A stretch of 64,000 nt of DNA, taken from assembly GCA_002914805.1 (NCBI GenBank), contig JXTB01000186.1, forward strand, positions 248,701-312,700, read 5' to 3'. This DNA comes from Parasponia andersonii (taxonomy: Eukaryota; Streptophyta; Magnoliopsida; Rosales; Cannabaceae). A model generated the notes under the pieces. It was given only the letters and a program-made list of their open reading frames with translations. It searched no databases and was not told the origin of the DNA. This document shows, one piece after another, positions 25,236 through 39,045 of this stretch; the first letter of the stretch is position 1, and each line of letters starts with the position of its first letter. Made by a program: the position numbers and the translations under genes.

Positions 25236-26611
25236 ACCGAGGTCCTATGCTGTTGTAGCCTGTGAGCAACATTGCTGTCCAGAATTAAGTTACGCATGTT
25301 GCTGCCTCTCCTTGTTGTTTGGTACCCCATTTTGCAATCGACTGTGTCTAGTTCTCTCTTCTATCTTGATAGAAAATGAAGTGGGATGTTTTGAAGTTGG
25401 GGATTTGAATTTGATATTTATATATCGAACAGGATTTACATAGTTAATTTAACATGATTGGTTCCATTGTTCTGCACGAAGTTTATTTTAGACATTTTGT
25501 AGTGTCCGCTTCGGAGAATACGCTAAATCACAAATTATATTATTAGCGATAGTTAGTGTTTGACTATGGGGAAGGGGTGTTAGTGGCTTGATCAAAAGGT
25601 GGGTAGAGTATAACAATAATATATATATATATATTTTGCTGAAGCAGATAAATTGTAAAATTTCTGATAGCTTCTTCTGATGGTCATTTTATTTTTAAAA
25701 TTTTTAGAAAATATCTAATTTAATTTTTATTTTTTCATGATATGATTGGTTCTGTTATTATTTTTTCAATTGGGTATTACATAATATTGTATTTAATTTA
25801 ATATTTGATATAATATTTTATTTAATTTAATATTAATAAATTTTTATATTAAATTTAGTTTATCGCATTTGTATTACATTTGTTTTATTAAAATAAATAG
25901 AGATAAATATATTTTTTAATATTGAAATATATTGAATTTAATTATAAATTAGAATATTAATATAATTTACGTTGTTCGTCTTTGAGATAAATATAATTTT
26001 TAATATTAAAATTGATTGAATCTAATTATAAATTACGTCTATAGAATATTAATACAACTAGCGCGCAAAGGAGGTGTAACGGTACAACGTGTTGATTAAG
26101 ATAAAAGATAGAGTGGATATACTGGTGTTATCACTCACGTGGATTGATTCCAAATATCAACAAGTGGAGGGCTATGTTCTCATGTTACTCGCCTAAGATT
26201 TGACTACCTCTTTGCAGTTTCACCGGTAACTATATGGATGCCACGGTAGCCATTAGGCCGACAAACATCTTTTGATGCACTAAAGGTGGCATTAGCAGCT
26301 AACTGGGAATGGTTCAAGAAGGACGTGTGTGTGTGAGTTGCGTCAGGTTTAAATTTAGGTTTAAATTTCAGAGTGTATTATTTTTATTTAAATTTATAAT
26401 AAACAGCGATCATTAGTTAAGTCTTATTTATAAAAAAGAAAAATGACATTAGCAATTAACTCTAAGCTAAAACTAAGACATAAAGTAAATGGATTGGAAG
26501 AGGAGGTATAATCAAGCGTATACACCATTGCATTTCATGGAGAAATTGTTCGTATAGGTTGTGTTATGAAGTGACTTATAAATATAAGTTTCAATAGCGT
26601 TTTGAGACAGC
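25236..26611. other. Intergenic DNA between convergent ERD2-like and polyketide synthase genes
   Basis: The two flanking genes converge here, so both 3' untranslated regions lie in this stretch. The middle (25620-26050) is extremely AT-rich with a short TA run near 25620. No gene is supported. Confidence 0.5.
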
Positions 26612-27967
26612 TTATTCTTGGACAGTAGTAAGGTTCCTGGCTAGAATACCCTCAAAAGTAACCCCGGGTCCAAAAGCCAGAATCAATCCCCACTCACACT
26701 CTTCTTTAACATGGTCAGCCTTCTTCATCTTTGAGCTCTCTTCTATCATATACTCGAGCACATACACAATGGTATTACTACTAGCATTGCCATAATCCAT
26801 CAAAGCCCTTCTGCTAGCAGTAAGCTTCTCCGGAACCAAATCAAGTCGTTTCTCTATCCGGTTCAAGATTGCTGGACCTCCAGGATGAACGGCCCAAAAC
26901 AACTTATTATAATACTCCTTGTCAAATCCAGCGACTCCCATTAATTTTTCACAAAACCCTTCAACGTTATCTTCAATCACTTGTGGAAGCTCCCTATCTA
27001 GCTTGAAGCTAATACCCTCCTCAGTCAGCCTTCCATCAATGGTTTTGTCAGTCCCTGGTAAGAATTCCTGTGCAGCTACATGAAGCTCGAACAGACCCTT
27101 TTCAGTATCCGAATCCGGGTCCGACCCGATTATCATGGCTCCAGCACCATCTCCAAACAGGGCAACACCAACCAGATCGTACGGCCTATCTGCACTCGGA
27201 GGCTTGTAGCCAATAATAGTGGTTTCGGAAGTAGCGAGCAACACCCGGCTTCCAGGGTTGTTCTCGGCTATGTCTTTAGCGACCCGGAGACCCGCCACGC
27301 CTCCAGAGCAGCCCACGAAGTAAAGCAAGACCCGCTTAGTCTCCGGGCTGAGCCCGAGTCCGGTGGCTAAGAAAAGGTCACCTCCGGGTAATCGGACTTC
27401 GCTCGAGGAGACGTAGACCAAGTGGGTTATGTCCGAAACGGGTCTGCCCCAGTTCTTGATACAAGATCGTGATGCTTCAATGGCCATCTCTGTTACGGCG
27501 TCGTTGCATATATCTAGCCTTTGCTTCACGGTGGGTTTGCCTTCGAGGGCTAGCTCGGGGTACTTCCTTAGGATCTCCTCCGACATGACTACGTACCTGG
27601 TTTTGACTGTTGTCGTTTTGCCTGTAAAACCCAGAAAGCAAAGTCAAATGGGTTTAGCAGAGGAGTTCAATATGAGAATGATATACCAGAGTTGTATGCA
27701 ACCTTAAAAATGCACTCTTTTCAACGTTTTTATCACAAATCAGTGTATGGGCAGGTTTTAAAGCCTAGTATTGAGCAACTTACAGAGTCGAGTCAGCTTT
27801 CTTTTCAGGTCAGGATCATCACAGTTAGTGTCTCTGAAATACCCATCAACCAGATATTCTTGCATGACAAGTTGGTGAGGGAATGCCTTGCCAAGGGCCA
27901 GAATGGTTGCTTTGCCTGGGTTGGCTTTCTTTGGGAAGATTACTTGGGCATTATCTTGGCTCCCCAT
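26612..27967 (-). CDS. LAP5: Type III polyketide synthase, LAP5/PKSB type (sporopollenin)
   Basis: A chalcone-synthase superfamily enzyme closest, from memory, to Arabidopsis LAP5/PKSB. That enzyme condenses hydroxy fatty acyl-CoA with malonyl-CoA in tapetal cells to make alkylpyrone precursors of sporopollenin, the pollen-wall polymer. Exons are 27967-27784 and 27621-26612: 1194 nt, 397 aa, one GT-AG intron that splits a cysteine codon, as is usual for this superfamily. The start MGSQDNAQVIFPKKANPGKA and the block ILALGKAFPHQLVMQEYLVD are typical. The catalytic triad is visible: Cys166 (YFVGCSGGVAGLR), His307 (FWAVHPGGPAILNR) and Asn340 (DYGNASSNT). The C-terminal GFGPG-type loop is present as AFGPGVTFEG. 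Length is normal. True chalcone synthase is less likely because the N-terminal signature and the loop sequence follow the LAP5 group. Confidence 0.93.
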
Positions 27968-28048
27968 TATTTGAGTAATGGTTTGGTACTAGGAGACGTT
28001 GTTGTGGAAACTTTGTTCCCTGCCTTGAAACAGAGGTTGGGATGTTCA

Positions 28049-28060
28049 CATATATATACA
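28049..28060 (-). promoter_or_regulatory. Probable TATA box of the LAP5-type gene
   Basis: On the minus strand this reads TGTATATATATG, about 80-90 bp before the start codon at 27967. Spacing fits a TATA box with a leader of about 50-60 bases. The call is by motif and distance only. Confidence 0.5.
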
Positions 28061-29240
28061 GTTAGTGTTCAATGCTAGTGGTCATTGATAAAGATCAAGA
28101 CGAGTTATTTTGTATTAGGGAGAGATATGTAGTGTACAATTTTCATACACAGGGTTAAAAGGTTCAGTTGAGAAGCAAGCATTTCATGCGGGTTATATTT
28201 AAAGATTGCTGGTAGCGATTGGTTGTGGAGTTTGGGCGATCATCTGCTGCATTGATAGCGTGGTCACCAAAAATCAAGTATCTAACTCTTGTTATCAATG
28301 TCATGTATCTTTGCAGGTCAAAGTAAGCCATTCTCGTCATCAGTGGACAGTGAAGTAGGAATGCCTCACTGTTTGAAGAAAAGTTATGGTGGGCCTAAAA
28401 AAAATTGTGGAAAATGGTAGAGCTGATGATTTTTTTAAATATATTTAATGGTAGAGTCTAAAAAACATAAAATATAAAAGACTAGCTTTTGATCAAAGCA
28501 AAAAAAAAAAAAAAAAAATACAAACTGTAACATATTTGGAATTTGGATAGAGGGAAATGCTATTTTTGAATTATGTGATTAATGTTATATATGAACTTGA
28601 TTCCGTTATGAATAGATTTCAGTGATTCTGGGTCTGTCTTCTTTATTTACTAAGGATGATTTCATTAATAAATAATCCTTTTTTTATTGAACTTTAAGAA
28701 AGAGGAATATAGTATATATGTTTTAAAATCTGAAATATCATGGTGGCATTCGTAGGCCTGTAAAAGCTTCAAAACACAATTCGCCCAGGTCCTTAACTGA
28801 GGCATTACAAATACAAGGGCCGAAGAGGGTCAACGTCTTACTCTGTTACAGGAACAAACGTAATAAAAAGATAAAAAGCAACAAGCAGGGAAAAAAGTGA
28901 AAAAATGGCTTATTAACCTTGCACAAGAAAATTTAACTTGTCAAGCTCTCGAAAATTATTGCTATTATGGCAAACAGCCTCAAGCAGGAGGGGGGAAAGA
29001 TAACATAGTTCTGACGCGAGTAATATGAAATTCTCTAAAAATATGTCAATATATAGATGAAAACATAGTTTGAAGATTAAATAAAAGGAGCCATAAAATC
29101 ACCATGCAGTTGTCTAAAAGATATGCCTCTGAACTATAAGCAGTTTTGCTATTTGACCCATTCAAACGACGCTTATCGGTCGATTCTCATATCGTAGAAA
29201 CTGAAGGTAGATGAGACAAATGTAAGCAAGACAAGACACA
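28061..29240. other. Intergenic DNA upstream of LAP5-type gene, downstream of MTN
   Basis: This contains the distal promoter of the polyketide synthase gene and the 3' untranslated region of the MTN gene. It includes an A run at 28500-28520. No gene is supported. Confidence 0.5.
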
Positions 29241-32200
29241 TCAAAGTTCAGAGAGGCTCTTCCCACTGATATACTCAATTACTTGGGTGACTGACTGCTC
29301 AAGAGCTGCTGTTACTGCGGCCAAATTCTGCAAGAATTCTTCTGCAGTTGGTTTTTCTCCATCCACTATATCAGTCACGGCTTTAACAAATATTGTAGGG
29401 ACTTTGAAAAGATCTGCTACATAGGCGACCGCTGCACCCTGAAAGCCATGGGGAATTTGAGAAGACAAAAGGGAGGCAAGAATCACTTTTGATTATATAA
29501 CAATAATTTGAATTGAAAATAGTTGTTATAGGTGTCTCTTCCATTTCCAAAAACCCCTTTTCAAAAAGAAGAACTGAAGTATCAATTGGAAACATTGAAC
29601 GACAACTTACTTCCATGTCTTTGATCGTAGCATCATTTGCAGTGATTGATGCTTCATCCTGTGGGGTCATATCTAGAGAGTCACCAGTAGACAATTTGCC
29701 AACCTGAAGCATGTGAGCATGTGTAATCAACATCCTCAAGAGTACTCATGAAATCAAGATGAAAGAAAATGGATGAACAAGTATTTATCACATACATAAA
29801 TATCATGAGTCAGTAAAGGAGGGTTTGAGCTGGCAAAGACAGTAATTCCAAGCTTATTTTCAAACAGTAATCACCTTTAGATTAAGCTCTTTAAGAAGAT
29901 TGGATGTTGAGAAGGCATGCCGTAAACCAACTCCATAAAGATCAAAAACCTGTACCGAGATATATGAGGTATAGAAAATCAGTGTTGCAAAGGCTAAAGC
30001 AAAGTATTTAAATACAGAAATAAGCAGTATGATGATTAAAAAAAGTATATGTATTATGCGTATTTATAACAGTTGTCATGACAGAATGGGAATTTCACTT
30101 AAATTAGAAATTCCTAGATTTGTTATAAAAGGTCTAAAAATTTAGGAGTTGTGAATCCTAACACTGATTATTGGTACCCAATGAAAGCAGCAAATCAAAT
30201 GCCATACTGATCAAGGGGGACGGTATCGCATAAACCTTGTCGAGAATCTTGATGATTAGAACTCTGAAATCATACAAATGATTGGATGCTTCTTCCTATG
30301 GATTCTAAACTACAATAAGTTAAAGAGAACGCACAGAGACAAGTAGAATTTGATTGTTTTTATTTGTTTGTTTATTTATAAAGAACAGGAACCAACAGTA
30401 GGAGGAAGATATACTGAAATGGAACCTTCCCGACATTCTATACTACGCCCTAGCGGCAAATGTTCAATTTACTGCCATCTATGGCTTTATTTATCAATAA
30501 AACAAAAGGTCTTAACTTCAAAAATCTGAATAACTCTCTGTTGTGTCCTGTTTAGAAAGATTTTAGGCTAATGTGACATTAAATCACTCTTCTGTGTCAC
30601 ATCAGTTAAGCAGAGTCATATGGACAGAAAACTTCTTCCTTTTTCTCTTTTTTTTTTTTTAATTAAATAAATCATATGCACTATTCATTATTTTTTTCAA
30701 AATAAAAGAAAAGAAAATCCTCTCTCGCTTACTACCTTTGCAAAATAATGCTACTATTAAAAGAACATATCCACAATGTTTTGCTTTCTCAACAAAGCAA
30801 CATAAGTAGAAGAATGAAAGGCTATAAAACACTCACAGGAATAGGTATCCTTCTATCATGGAAAGCAACAGCAGAAGCGAGATAAACATCGCCAATGCCT
30901 GCTCCTTTGGCCTGAAAGCATCCATAAACAGTAATAATTATTAGTTGGAGAGTGAACAATACAAAGTAACCTGCTCCAAGCATTTACAACTGTATGATTT
31001 GGATTATAAAAAACGCCTACTTCCTTGTATGGATTCATTGTAATTGATAAAATTATCATTACTAGCTTTGGCCAATAAACAAAAAAATGACTTTCAATGC
31101 ATTATAGCCAATATTGAGGGGAGGGGGGGGGGGACAGCAAGAAATTGGATGAAGAAGATATTTGATCATAGAAACTATAATTACAATAACGAAACTAGAT
31201 TTGACTATGAGAGGCATACTTTAAAGCCACCAGCAGTTCCAGCGTTTATGATAAGGTCTGGCTTTAATGCTTGAACAGAAGCATAGGTAACAAGAGATGC
31301 CGAAACAGTGCCTACACTGTCAACACCTGGAAAGAAATTAAAGGAGTCAGTAATGGATTTTGGAAATAAAAGAAATAACTTATATTCTCTGAAACAGGGG
31401 TCAGACACATCTGTGATAATGAAGAGCAAAAAGAAAAGAAACATCTAGCAATAGTAAATCAATATTGTGCTAGTGTCTAGAAACAGGCTCGTTGACACTA
31501 CCCACATCCATTGTCCTTACAATGTAAGTGTGACATAAATACTGCAGCTAAAACTTGCTAAGATAACCAGGTAGGAACTTCCTAGTTTAGGCTTGAGTTA
31601 AAGGTGCTTAAGCTTTGTTTTCGCAGATGACTAGGCTAGACTTATATAATGTTAAAGTCAAAACTAGGTGCTCTCTATTGAATTTTGACAAAATGTTATG
31701 TAATGAACGAACCAAAATAAATTATTGTTGCCAGCGTATTGGCACTGACAAGGTAAGAAGCAATAGTTACACAGGGATTGGATGCCTGCACATTATGTTG
31801 GCTCTTCGAGTAATGTCAAAATGAGATGCTTTATAGACATGATGCAAATGCCACATTAACATTAATGGATTATTTGAAGAATTTTGAGAAGAAGATGAAA
31901 AAATTACTTACCCAAATATGAATCTTTTCCGGGCCAAATTAGATTAATCTGAAGATCCTTGTAATTACCGTAATATCGGACCCAAGGCACCCCTGGTGGA
32001 AACCTGCACCAATTTTACTCTCACATATCAAGCTCAAGACCAAGCAATCTCAATGGAACTTGCTCTGGCAATATGCATTTGAGACATTATCTACATATCT
32101 AATCAAAATCAAAGCTTGAAATGTTAGCCCCCACTACAAGTTATTCCCCCCAAAACAAAAGGAAAAAAAAAAAGAAAAATCAATGAATGAACAAAACAGG

Positions 32201-32589
32201 AAGATTAAAAATTTCAGTATTCATAGACAGCATTAACTACTAATCATTGAGGATTCATAGTGAAACAGTATCAAATTTAAACAAGTTTTGCGGATAAAAA
32301 AGACTCAAGGTGATCTTAGACCCGATCAGTGAGCAACTGTAATACTGTATACTCCCAGAAAAAGACTCAAAATTTGAGAAAAAAAATTGAAAGAAACTCA
32401 CGCGGGGTGGGGGTCCTCTGTGAGCTGAAACTTGTTCACCACAGGAAGCGCTTCAGTCTGCATAGCTTTTAATCCCAAATTAAAACCCACGAAAAAAATA
32501 CATTAGGAAGAATCAAAACCCACCCCAGAAAATCAGAAAGAAATCATTATAGATATTTATACACACATGTAAATACATAGATATCTGTG

Positions 32590-32624
<35 letters not shown>

Positions 32625-32729
32625 GGTATGAATACCGATGATGATGAGGATTGTGGAAATGGGGCGCTTTTCAACTTGGGCAACTGCGGTTTCCTCCGCA
32701 TCATCCGATTTGTCGCCACGAGGAGCCAT
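29241..32729 (-). CDS. MTN: 5'-Methylthioadenosine nucleosidase (8 exons)
   Basis: The enzyme cleaves 5'-methylthioadenosine to adenine and methylthioribose, feeding the methionine (Yang) cycle that recycles the by-product of ethylene, polyamine and nicotianamine synthesis. Some family members also cleave S-adenosylhomocysteine. Exons are 32729-32636, 32465-32402, 32003-31912, 31326-31220, 30911-30837, 29949-29875, 29703-29611 and 29438-29241: 798 nt, 265 aa, GT-AG joints, phase kept. Family blocks are AMQTEALPVVNKF, DSVGTVSASLVTYASVQALK, INAGTAGGFKAKGAGIGDVY, STGDSLDMTPQDEASI and GAAVAYVADLFKVPTIFVKA. The sequence VTDIVDGEKPTAEEF contains the conserved catalytic Asp (VTD). The N-terminus MAPRGDKSDDAEETAVAQ is soluble with no transit peptide, so it is probably cytosolic. 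Length matches plant MTN1/MTN2. Confidence 0.94.
32603..32624. repeat. (AG)n microsatellite in MTN intron 1
   Basis: About 11 AG units preceded by a short TA run, within the first intron of MTN. Confidence 0.9.
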
Positions 32730-34906
32730 AGCTTTTTCTCTTCCCGTAACTTTCCCGGGAAAATCTGAGGTACCCAGAAAGAAAATAAGAGAGAGAAAAG
32801 GCCGGAGAATGTGGGACTCTACTTTACAGGCCAAACTGCTTGTGTAACCTGTTTTGCTCCTGCGGCAGAGCCTGAGAGAGAGAAAACAAAGTCACTTTGA
32901 CTCGGTTCCTTTTTTCCCTTTCCAACTTTCTTTTTCTCTATTTTAATTATGTAACTTTTTTATTATATGAGTATACTATTATTATTATTATTTTTGGGTT
33001 CAAGTAGGAGCAGTGCAGGACAATTAAAATGATATAATTTTTGGTGTCTAAGCGAAATACGTGTATAGAAATATAATCTATGGTAGGATTCGAATTGGTA
33101 ACGTGGGGTTCCATAATTGGATTACTATTCACAAACCCCAAAAAAAGGTTGCACCTTTGTTGCTCTGAAATTTGCACGCTTTCCCACAAATATTATCTAT
33201 GACCTATGTGAAACAAAAGATATCTCTCTTTTCTTCTCTGATGTTTGGCGCGTGGGCATTTTCCAATCAATTCTGCTGACGTGTAAATATGGTTCATTGC
33301 TAATAATAGAAATGGGAAACAAAGAACTAGGAACCCTTTCTGACTTCTGCTGGTATTTTGATTTTTCTTTCTTTTTTTTTTCCAAAAAAAAGTATTTTGA
33401 TTTTTCTTAGTGCACATAAATTTTTTCTCTGTGGAATTGAGAAAATTAAAATGTTTGACAAGAAGGTTCTACAAACGCTCTCACTTTTTATTCCATTCAA
33501 GTTGGCATTGCGGAATTTGGACCTTTCAAACAAATAGTGAAAGCGGTATTACAATATTTTGATGTGTTGAAATGTAACGCAGGGTGTGATGAAGTATGGT
33601 GCAGGGAATTTTGTTCTTATAAATGAAATCAAAACAAAGGCACAAAGCATGGTTCTTGGAGGTTTTTATAAGCAATTTGGTAATTAGCACACATGTCCTT
33701 GTGGGCTATTTTTATGGTTCATGTTGGGTCCATTAAATAATGGACTTCTTAACAAGTGTTAACTTATTAATGAACCATAAATTTTGTTTTCCATCACTTT
33801 GTCATAAGTATCTCAATAATTTGCACTAATTTCTCCATGGTATATATGTATACACTTAGAATGTTGTAAACAAGACCTTTGGTTATGTTTGGTTCATTAT
33901 AATAAAAAAAAACGGTAATATAAATTGTAATTGAATGAGATTGGAATAGGAAGAGAAAAATATTTTATTGTTTGATCGATGCAGTGGAATGAAATAGAAT
34001 AAGTATTATATTGATTAAAATATTTTTAATTTAAAATATCTTAATTAGACAAAAATAAAAATTGAAGTTTTAAAAAAATTGACAAAAAAAATAGAATCAT
34101 AATTCTATAATTTTTTTGATAAAATTATAATTCTATTATTTAATGGAATTAAGATTACAATGAAATAAAAATTCTTTTAACCTAATGTGAAACTAAATAA
34201 TAGAATAGATTTTTTTATTGGAATGCTCTTTCAATTTCAATACCCCTTATAGGGAACTAAGTAAAAGTTTGGTTAGTGCCTCCGCGAATATGGGTTGGTT
34301 CAAGTTATTTTCTGGCACAGTGGCATAGAGATTAGTACAATTTGATTTTTGGAAGCACTCCTTTAATGATGTTGACATGAGCATTATTGAAGTTTAAAAA
34401 AAGAAAAAAAAAAAAAAAAAGAAAGAAGATTGTATGGTTTTCCATGTCAAGCTACAGTGCTCAGATTGATTAGTCATTGTCACCAAAGTTTCCTATATAT
34501 AATGGTAACTCTTCCATCTAATCAAAGATGGTCACGTGGCTGTTTGGTAAAAGAAAGAAGAACTATGAATTTTTTTTCCTTCTGTTCGTAGTTATTATCT
34601 TTTTACTGGAATATGCCAAGTATTGAGCTTTTGTTATTTGTCTTGTATATTCTGGTTTTTGTTTTGGACCTGCTGGAGTGTTGCTTTCATGGCTGGAATT
34701 TCTGATAAGAAAAAAGGAAAAAAATAAGGGACATTCATGCTTGTTTAACTTATTGCAAATTAGCTTATGTTCAACAGTTCACATATGAACAAAAGATCAG
34801 AATTTGGACTAAATTCAAAATGAATTACAAATTGTACAGGAGGAAACTAATAGATCAAGAATGTTTCAAACCACAAAAACAGGCTTGAGTACAGTCAAAT
34901 TATTCA
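32730..34906. other. Intergenic DNA between MTN and the COBRA-like gene
   Basis: This contains the MTN promoter and the 3' end region of the COBRA-like gene. The segment of about 33880-34280 is AT-rich and bounded by the inverted phrases ggttatgtttggtt and aaaagtttggttag. This style is common to small plant DNA transposons with TTTGGTT-type ends. I see no gene. Confidence 0.45.
33885..34278. mobile_element. Possible small AT-rich DNA transposon (MITE-like)
   Basis: The left end reads ggttatgtttggttcatt. The right end reads, on the other strand, ctaaccaaacttttacttag. The inside is nearly all A and T with internal phrases in both orientations (ataattctataat, attataattctatta). No target duplication could be fixed. 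Weak call. Confidence 0.3.
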
Positions 34907-36929
34907 TCAAAACAGTGTTTTGAAGGCAAAAATAATTAAAGCAAGGACCAAATAGGGAGAAGACTTCTGTTTGGAGCTACCGTTTGGTAATATTGGGAAG
35001 TTGTCTGGTGGAGGCATCTGACAGTACTCACCATTGAAATATATTCTCCTAGGGAGAGCCCATCCATTTCTAAGAGTAAATGATTCTAAGTCTTTCTTCA
35101 ATAAAATCTCTGTACTCACTGAACCAAGTTGGTCCTCATCAGCATTCAATAACTCATCATTGTAGAACTTCAGCCCCCAAAAGAGGGCCACCTCATCTGC
35201 AAGAGTTCCCTCTACTCAGAAACTAGACAAAATTTTATAATGAATTACTTGTTAACAACAAAATTCACTTTAAATAGACTGGTACATTTTAATTATATGG
35301 TATCAAACGGTTATAAAAGTACCTCCTAATCCAACTGCAGGAAGCAAAGTACTGTTGAAACTAAATGTTTTTTCCAACTGCTTGAAATTCGGATGCTGGA
35401 CCAGTACATTCCAATCAGTGTAGTTTCTTCGATAGTTATAGTTTGAAACTGTAAGCTTTACCCTCCAATGATCCATGTAGTTGTTTTTAATATGCCAGTG
35501 TACTCGAATCGGGCACATATGATAGGTGCATTTCACTATGTCAACGTTATCCGCTATACTTGACCGCGATACTTGGTTTCCTTCACTATCATGACATATT
35601 AGAAGTGGTACTTGAGCTTGATTGGAATTTTAAGCTTGGTTTGGTATGATGATAACAAATTATGGTATCACAAAAACACATACAGAAGGGTTTTTTTTTT
35701 TTTTTTCCCTCTGTTTTTGCTCAAGATATGTAGAGTTAAATATAAGAGAACCAACCTTATGCAAGAATCTGTGCTTTTGTCTGCGTCCCTGCATCCACAG
35801 CTACAATTCGGGCACGCTGTGATGGCGGGATTGTAAAATGTAGAAAGCGAAACGCAGCACATTGGTATTTTGTTAGCCAAAAAGCTGGAGTAAGTGCAAG
35901 TTGATTTCCATGTTCCTGTGAACCACAATCAATGCAAAAGAGTTTAGAAGACAGTTGAGGAATCATGCAAACGTAACAAAGAACCTTTCACGTATTAAAA
36001 TGAGGCAATTGCAGTTGGCATGAAGTACTTACTGAAAACCGGAACCTGTCTTCTGCCTCCAATATCTGAGGAAACCGTAGGTTCAACTTCCAAAAGGGGG
36101 CCACAACTGTAACCAGGACCTGGTGCCAATAAGGCAAGATTTTTGGGCGCACGTACAAAAGCATTCCCTTCTTGATTGCCAACTTGAACTTCAAAGGAAG
36201 AGAATGAGTTTGCAGGGTTAATGGCCCAAGGGTAAAGAACGCCGCCGCGACAGCAGCCTTCGGTCATGTTTTCTGGTGAAGCTTGATCCAACATGAGGTC
36301 AGCTATGACAGGGTCTTTCCTACAGGAGTGTGGTATTTGGGACTTGTAGGAGGAACAGTTCCCCATATCAGTGGCAAAAGCTCCTCTCATTGACCAAATC
36401 ACCTCATTGTTTGCCCATGTCCAACCAAGATTCCAACCCGGCTTGTCCACATGACGATACTGATAGTAGTTTCGGATAGTCACCCTTGCCTAAAAACAAA
36501 TCTTTAATAGTCTTTAAAACATTTAATGATGTCTATATACTTAATAGTTTATATGGTTGTGAAAAAGGCAAAACTTAGTCTAAACAAGGATTAAATAGAA
36601 CAAAAGAAAATTTGTTCACTAAACAGTTGAACTAATTTACAGTTTGAGAAGGTCTTCTGTTCTAACCAGATAGCCATCAGGATTCGTTATCCATTGAAGA
36701 ATATCGAAAGTGATGGTAATGTTTCCATCTGGATCCATAGGATCATAGCAATCTGCGAAACAGAGAAAAAGCACACAATTTTAGCAAGGAGCCTCATCTA
36801 TCTCCCCCGAAAAAACTAAAAGGAAAAGAGCAATATTAGGAAAAGTATGGTGCCTGATAAACTGCAAATTGCAAGTAATACCACTGATATCAGTGCAAAA
36901 GACCATACACGAGAAAGGGTAGTTGCCAT
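34907..36929 (-). CDS. COBL: COBRA-like GPI-anchored cell-wall protein (6 exons)
   Basis: COBRA-like proteins sit on the outer plasma membrane by a GPI anchor and guide cellulose deposition. Exons are 36929-36854 (or -36863), 36752-36667, 36489-36033, 35915-35756, 35585-35323 and 35196-34907. Phase is kept, and the product is 443 aa (440 aa with the other donor). A signal peptide is clear (SFALISVVLLAIC). Family blocks follow: DPMDPDGNITITFDILQW, YQYRHVDKPGWNLGWTWAN, EGCCRGGVLYPWAINP and FEVQVGNQEGN. The hallmark CCVS lies near residues 226-229 in NKIPMCCVSLSTFYN, and the ALFWGLKFYN block comes later. The C-terminus ends in a hydrophobic tail (YLVLALIIFAFKTLF) after a small-residue stretch (NGSS), as required for GPI attachment. 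The first donor is ambiguous: CAG|GC or CA|GT both keep phase. Length is typical (about 430-460 aa). Confidence 0.9.
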
Positions 36930-39002
36930 TTTTGTTTTGAGATGAGCTGAGTAAAGATGGACAGCAAGAACTTCATATAGTAGAACGTGACAAACCTGGT
37001 ATTTTTATATGGACTTCATTAACAAGAGAGGATGTTCTGTATCAGTATAGAGCAACCAAGTTTATGCTTAATTCATCATTGACGTCCTCGTATCAAACAA
37101 GAGTCATTGAAAATATCAACACTATAAGACCAGACAAATGCAAATGACTAGAGAGTTCGGCGACCTAGTCCAAAATATCGAATGATGCCCCAGAAAATGG
37201 TAAGGAGCAGAACATATTTGGCACCACCGTATGTCTCACTCAAACACATTTAGTATAATAGACCGTGAAAGACGGCTCATGTGACTTTAAAAATTGATTA
37301 ATATTAATGAACCTAAAACGTATATGTAAGTTAAACTATTGCAGTTGCAATCAACGTTCAAAAGGATAAGTTACCCACTAATTGATAGCAAGGAATGGGG
37401 CATAACAATTTCTGCTTTAACCTCAATCTGTCAACCTCTTATTTTGAGAAGCCGAAGTTTAAGTTACTTTCCAGGCTTTCATGCTTCACAAATATATGAG
37501 ACAACTTAGTAGTGTCACATTCTATTACTCAAATTTCTCATCGACACAACCCAAGTTCCTATATACAATCTGTTCCTAGTCTAGATTCATCTTAACCATT
37601 TGTTTGAATTATGTATAGGAAAATATTTAAAGTTCAAACGCTTAATCTAGGTACTAAGTCCGATAAATTCGTCGCGACTCACCTAGGCACGAAGTTAAGA
37701 AACCTTTCTCATACAGTCTGGCAGAATTTCCCAATTGAAGTTAAGAAATTTTTGTATATTTGTAGTTTTTTTAAGCTTGAATTTATATTCGCAAAGCTCC
37801 CATTAGAAAGTATAAAATTTTAAAATAGAACCCACTAAATAGGTAAAATATAGTTCTAACCCCCATGAGACAAAATTACTAGCTCCGTCCCTTAGGGCGA
37901 CACTGTTCCATGCCATCTCTTACAAGAATTTTACCTTTGATGGTTTTATTGGAAGGATCAATGATGTCTTAAAAAAAAAAAATAGAAAGAAAGAAAAAGA
38001 ATGGAAATGGCATTATTCTATTTTGTTAGAATTGTGATCCGAATTCTATTAGGATGCCCACCACTAATCTATATGGACTAATTTTGTTCCTACACATTTC
38101 ATCCGTACACTTTATTTTAAGGGTTTCGTCCAGGGTTACATATTTTCAGTTTTTGTCCTATAATAATACATGTTATGTGTATTTTTTTTCAAAATAGTGA
38201 TATTTTCTTTTCTCCTGTCAATAGTTTTTCCCGTTTAAGATTTTTTACTATTTTTATTTCTCTTTCTTTTGCTTATTATTATTCGTTCATTTATAACATA
38301 ATTGAAGTTCCTTTTTTCTTTCTTCAAACTTCTACTCTTCCAGTCTATGGTCTCGAAAGAAAACTGAACATGTGGATGTGGTTCAGCTCAACTTAGACTT
38401 AAACCATGCTCTTCTGGATTAGAAGTTCAGAGCTACATTTTCAACCGACACACGTTGAAGTTTTGCAGTTGCGCATTGTGACATTGGGCAAGATAAGTCC
38501 TGTTACACAGTGAAAACATCAAAACGAAGATGCTGACTTTTTATGATATTTTGGTCAACTCTTCGATCAACTTGGAAGATATTTTTCTCACATTATTGGA
38601 TATCCCCATTTAATTTCCCCAACTTACAGGCCATTATTGGGGACACGGATTGATATCTTATCTCAAAAGAGTCAACTCGAGCTCCTCTTGGACTTGAACG
38701 ATACATTTATGTACAAAGGAAAAAAAAAAAAGAAAAAAAAAAAGAAGAAGATTATATTAAACATATAAATTAGTGATCACTGAGTTCTATGAACATTACA
38801 TCACTTGGATATTAAAATGGTATAGTTTTAGTAATGTGAACTGCATAATTCCGTTTTGGATAAAATATAAAATATATGCAAATTTCAAGGATGAGATGTT
38901 TGGATAGCATAGCCTAATAAATAAAGTATTGATTGGCCCATATTGTATTCAGTTGAGAAGCAGTTGAAATTAAATTGAGTGAGCAGTTTCTAGCCATATC
39001 AA

Positions 39003-39045
<43 letters not shown>

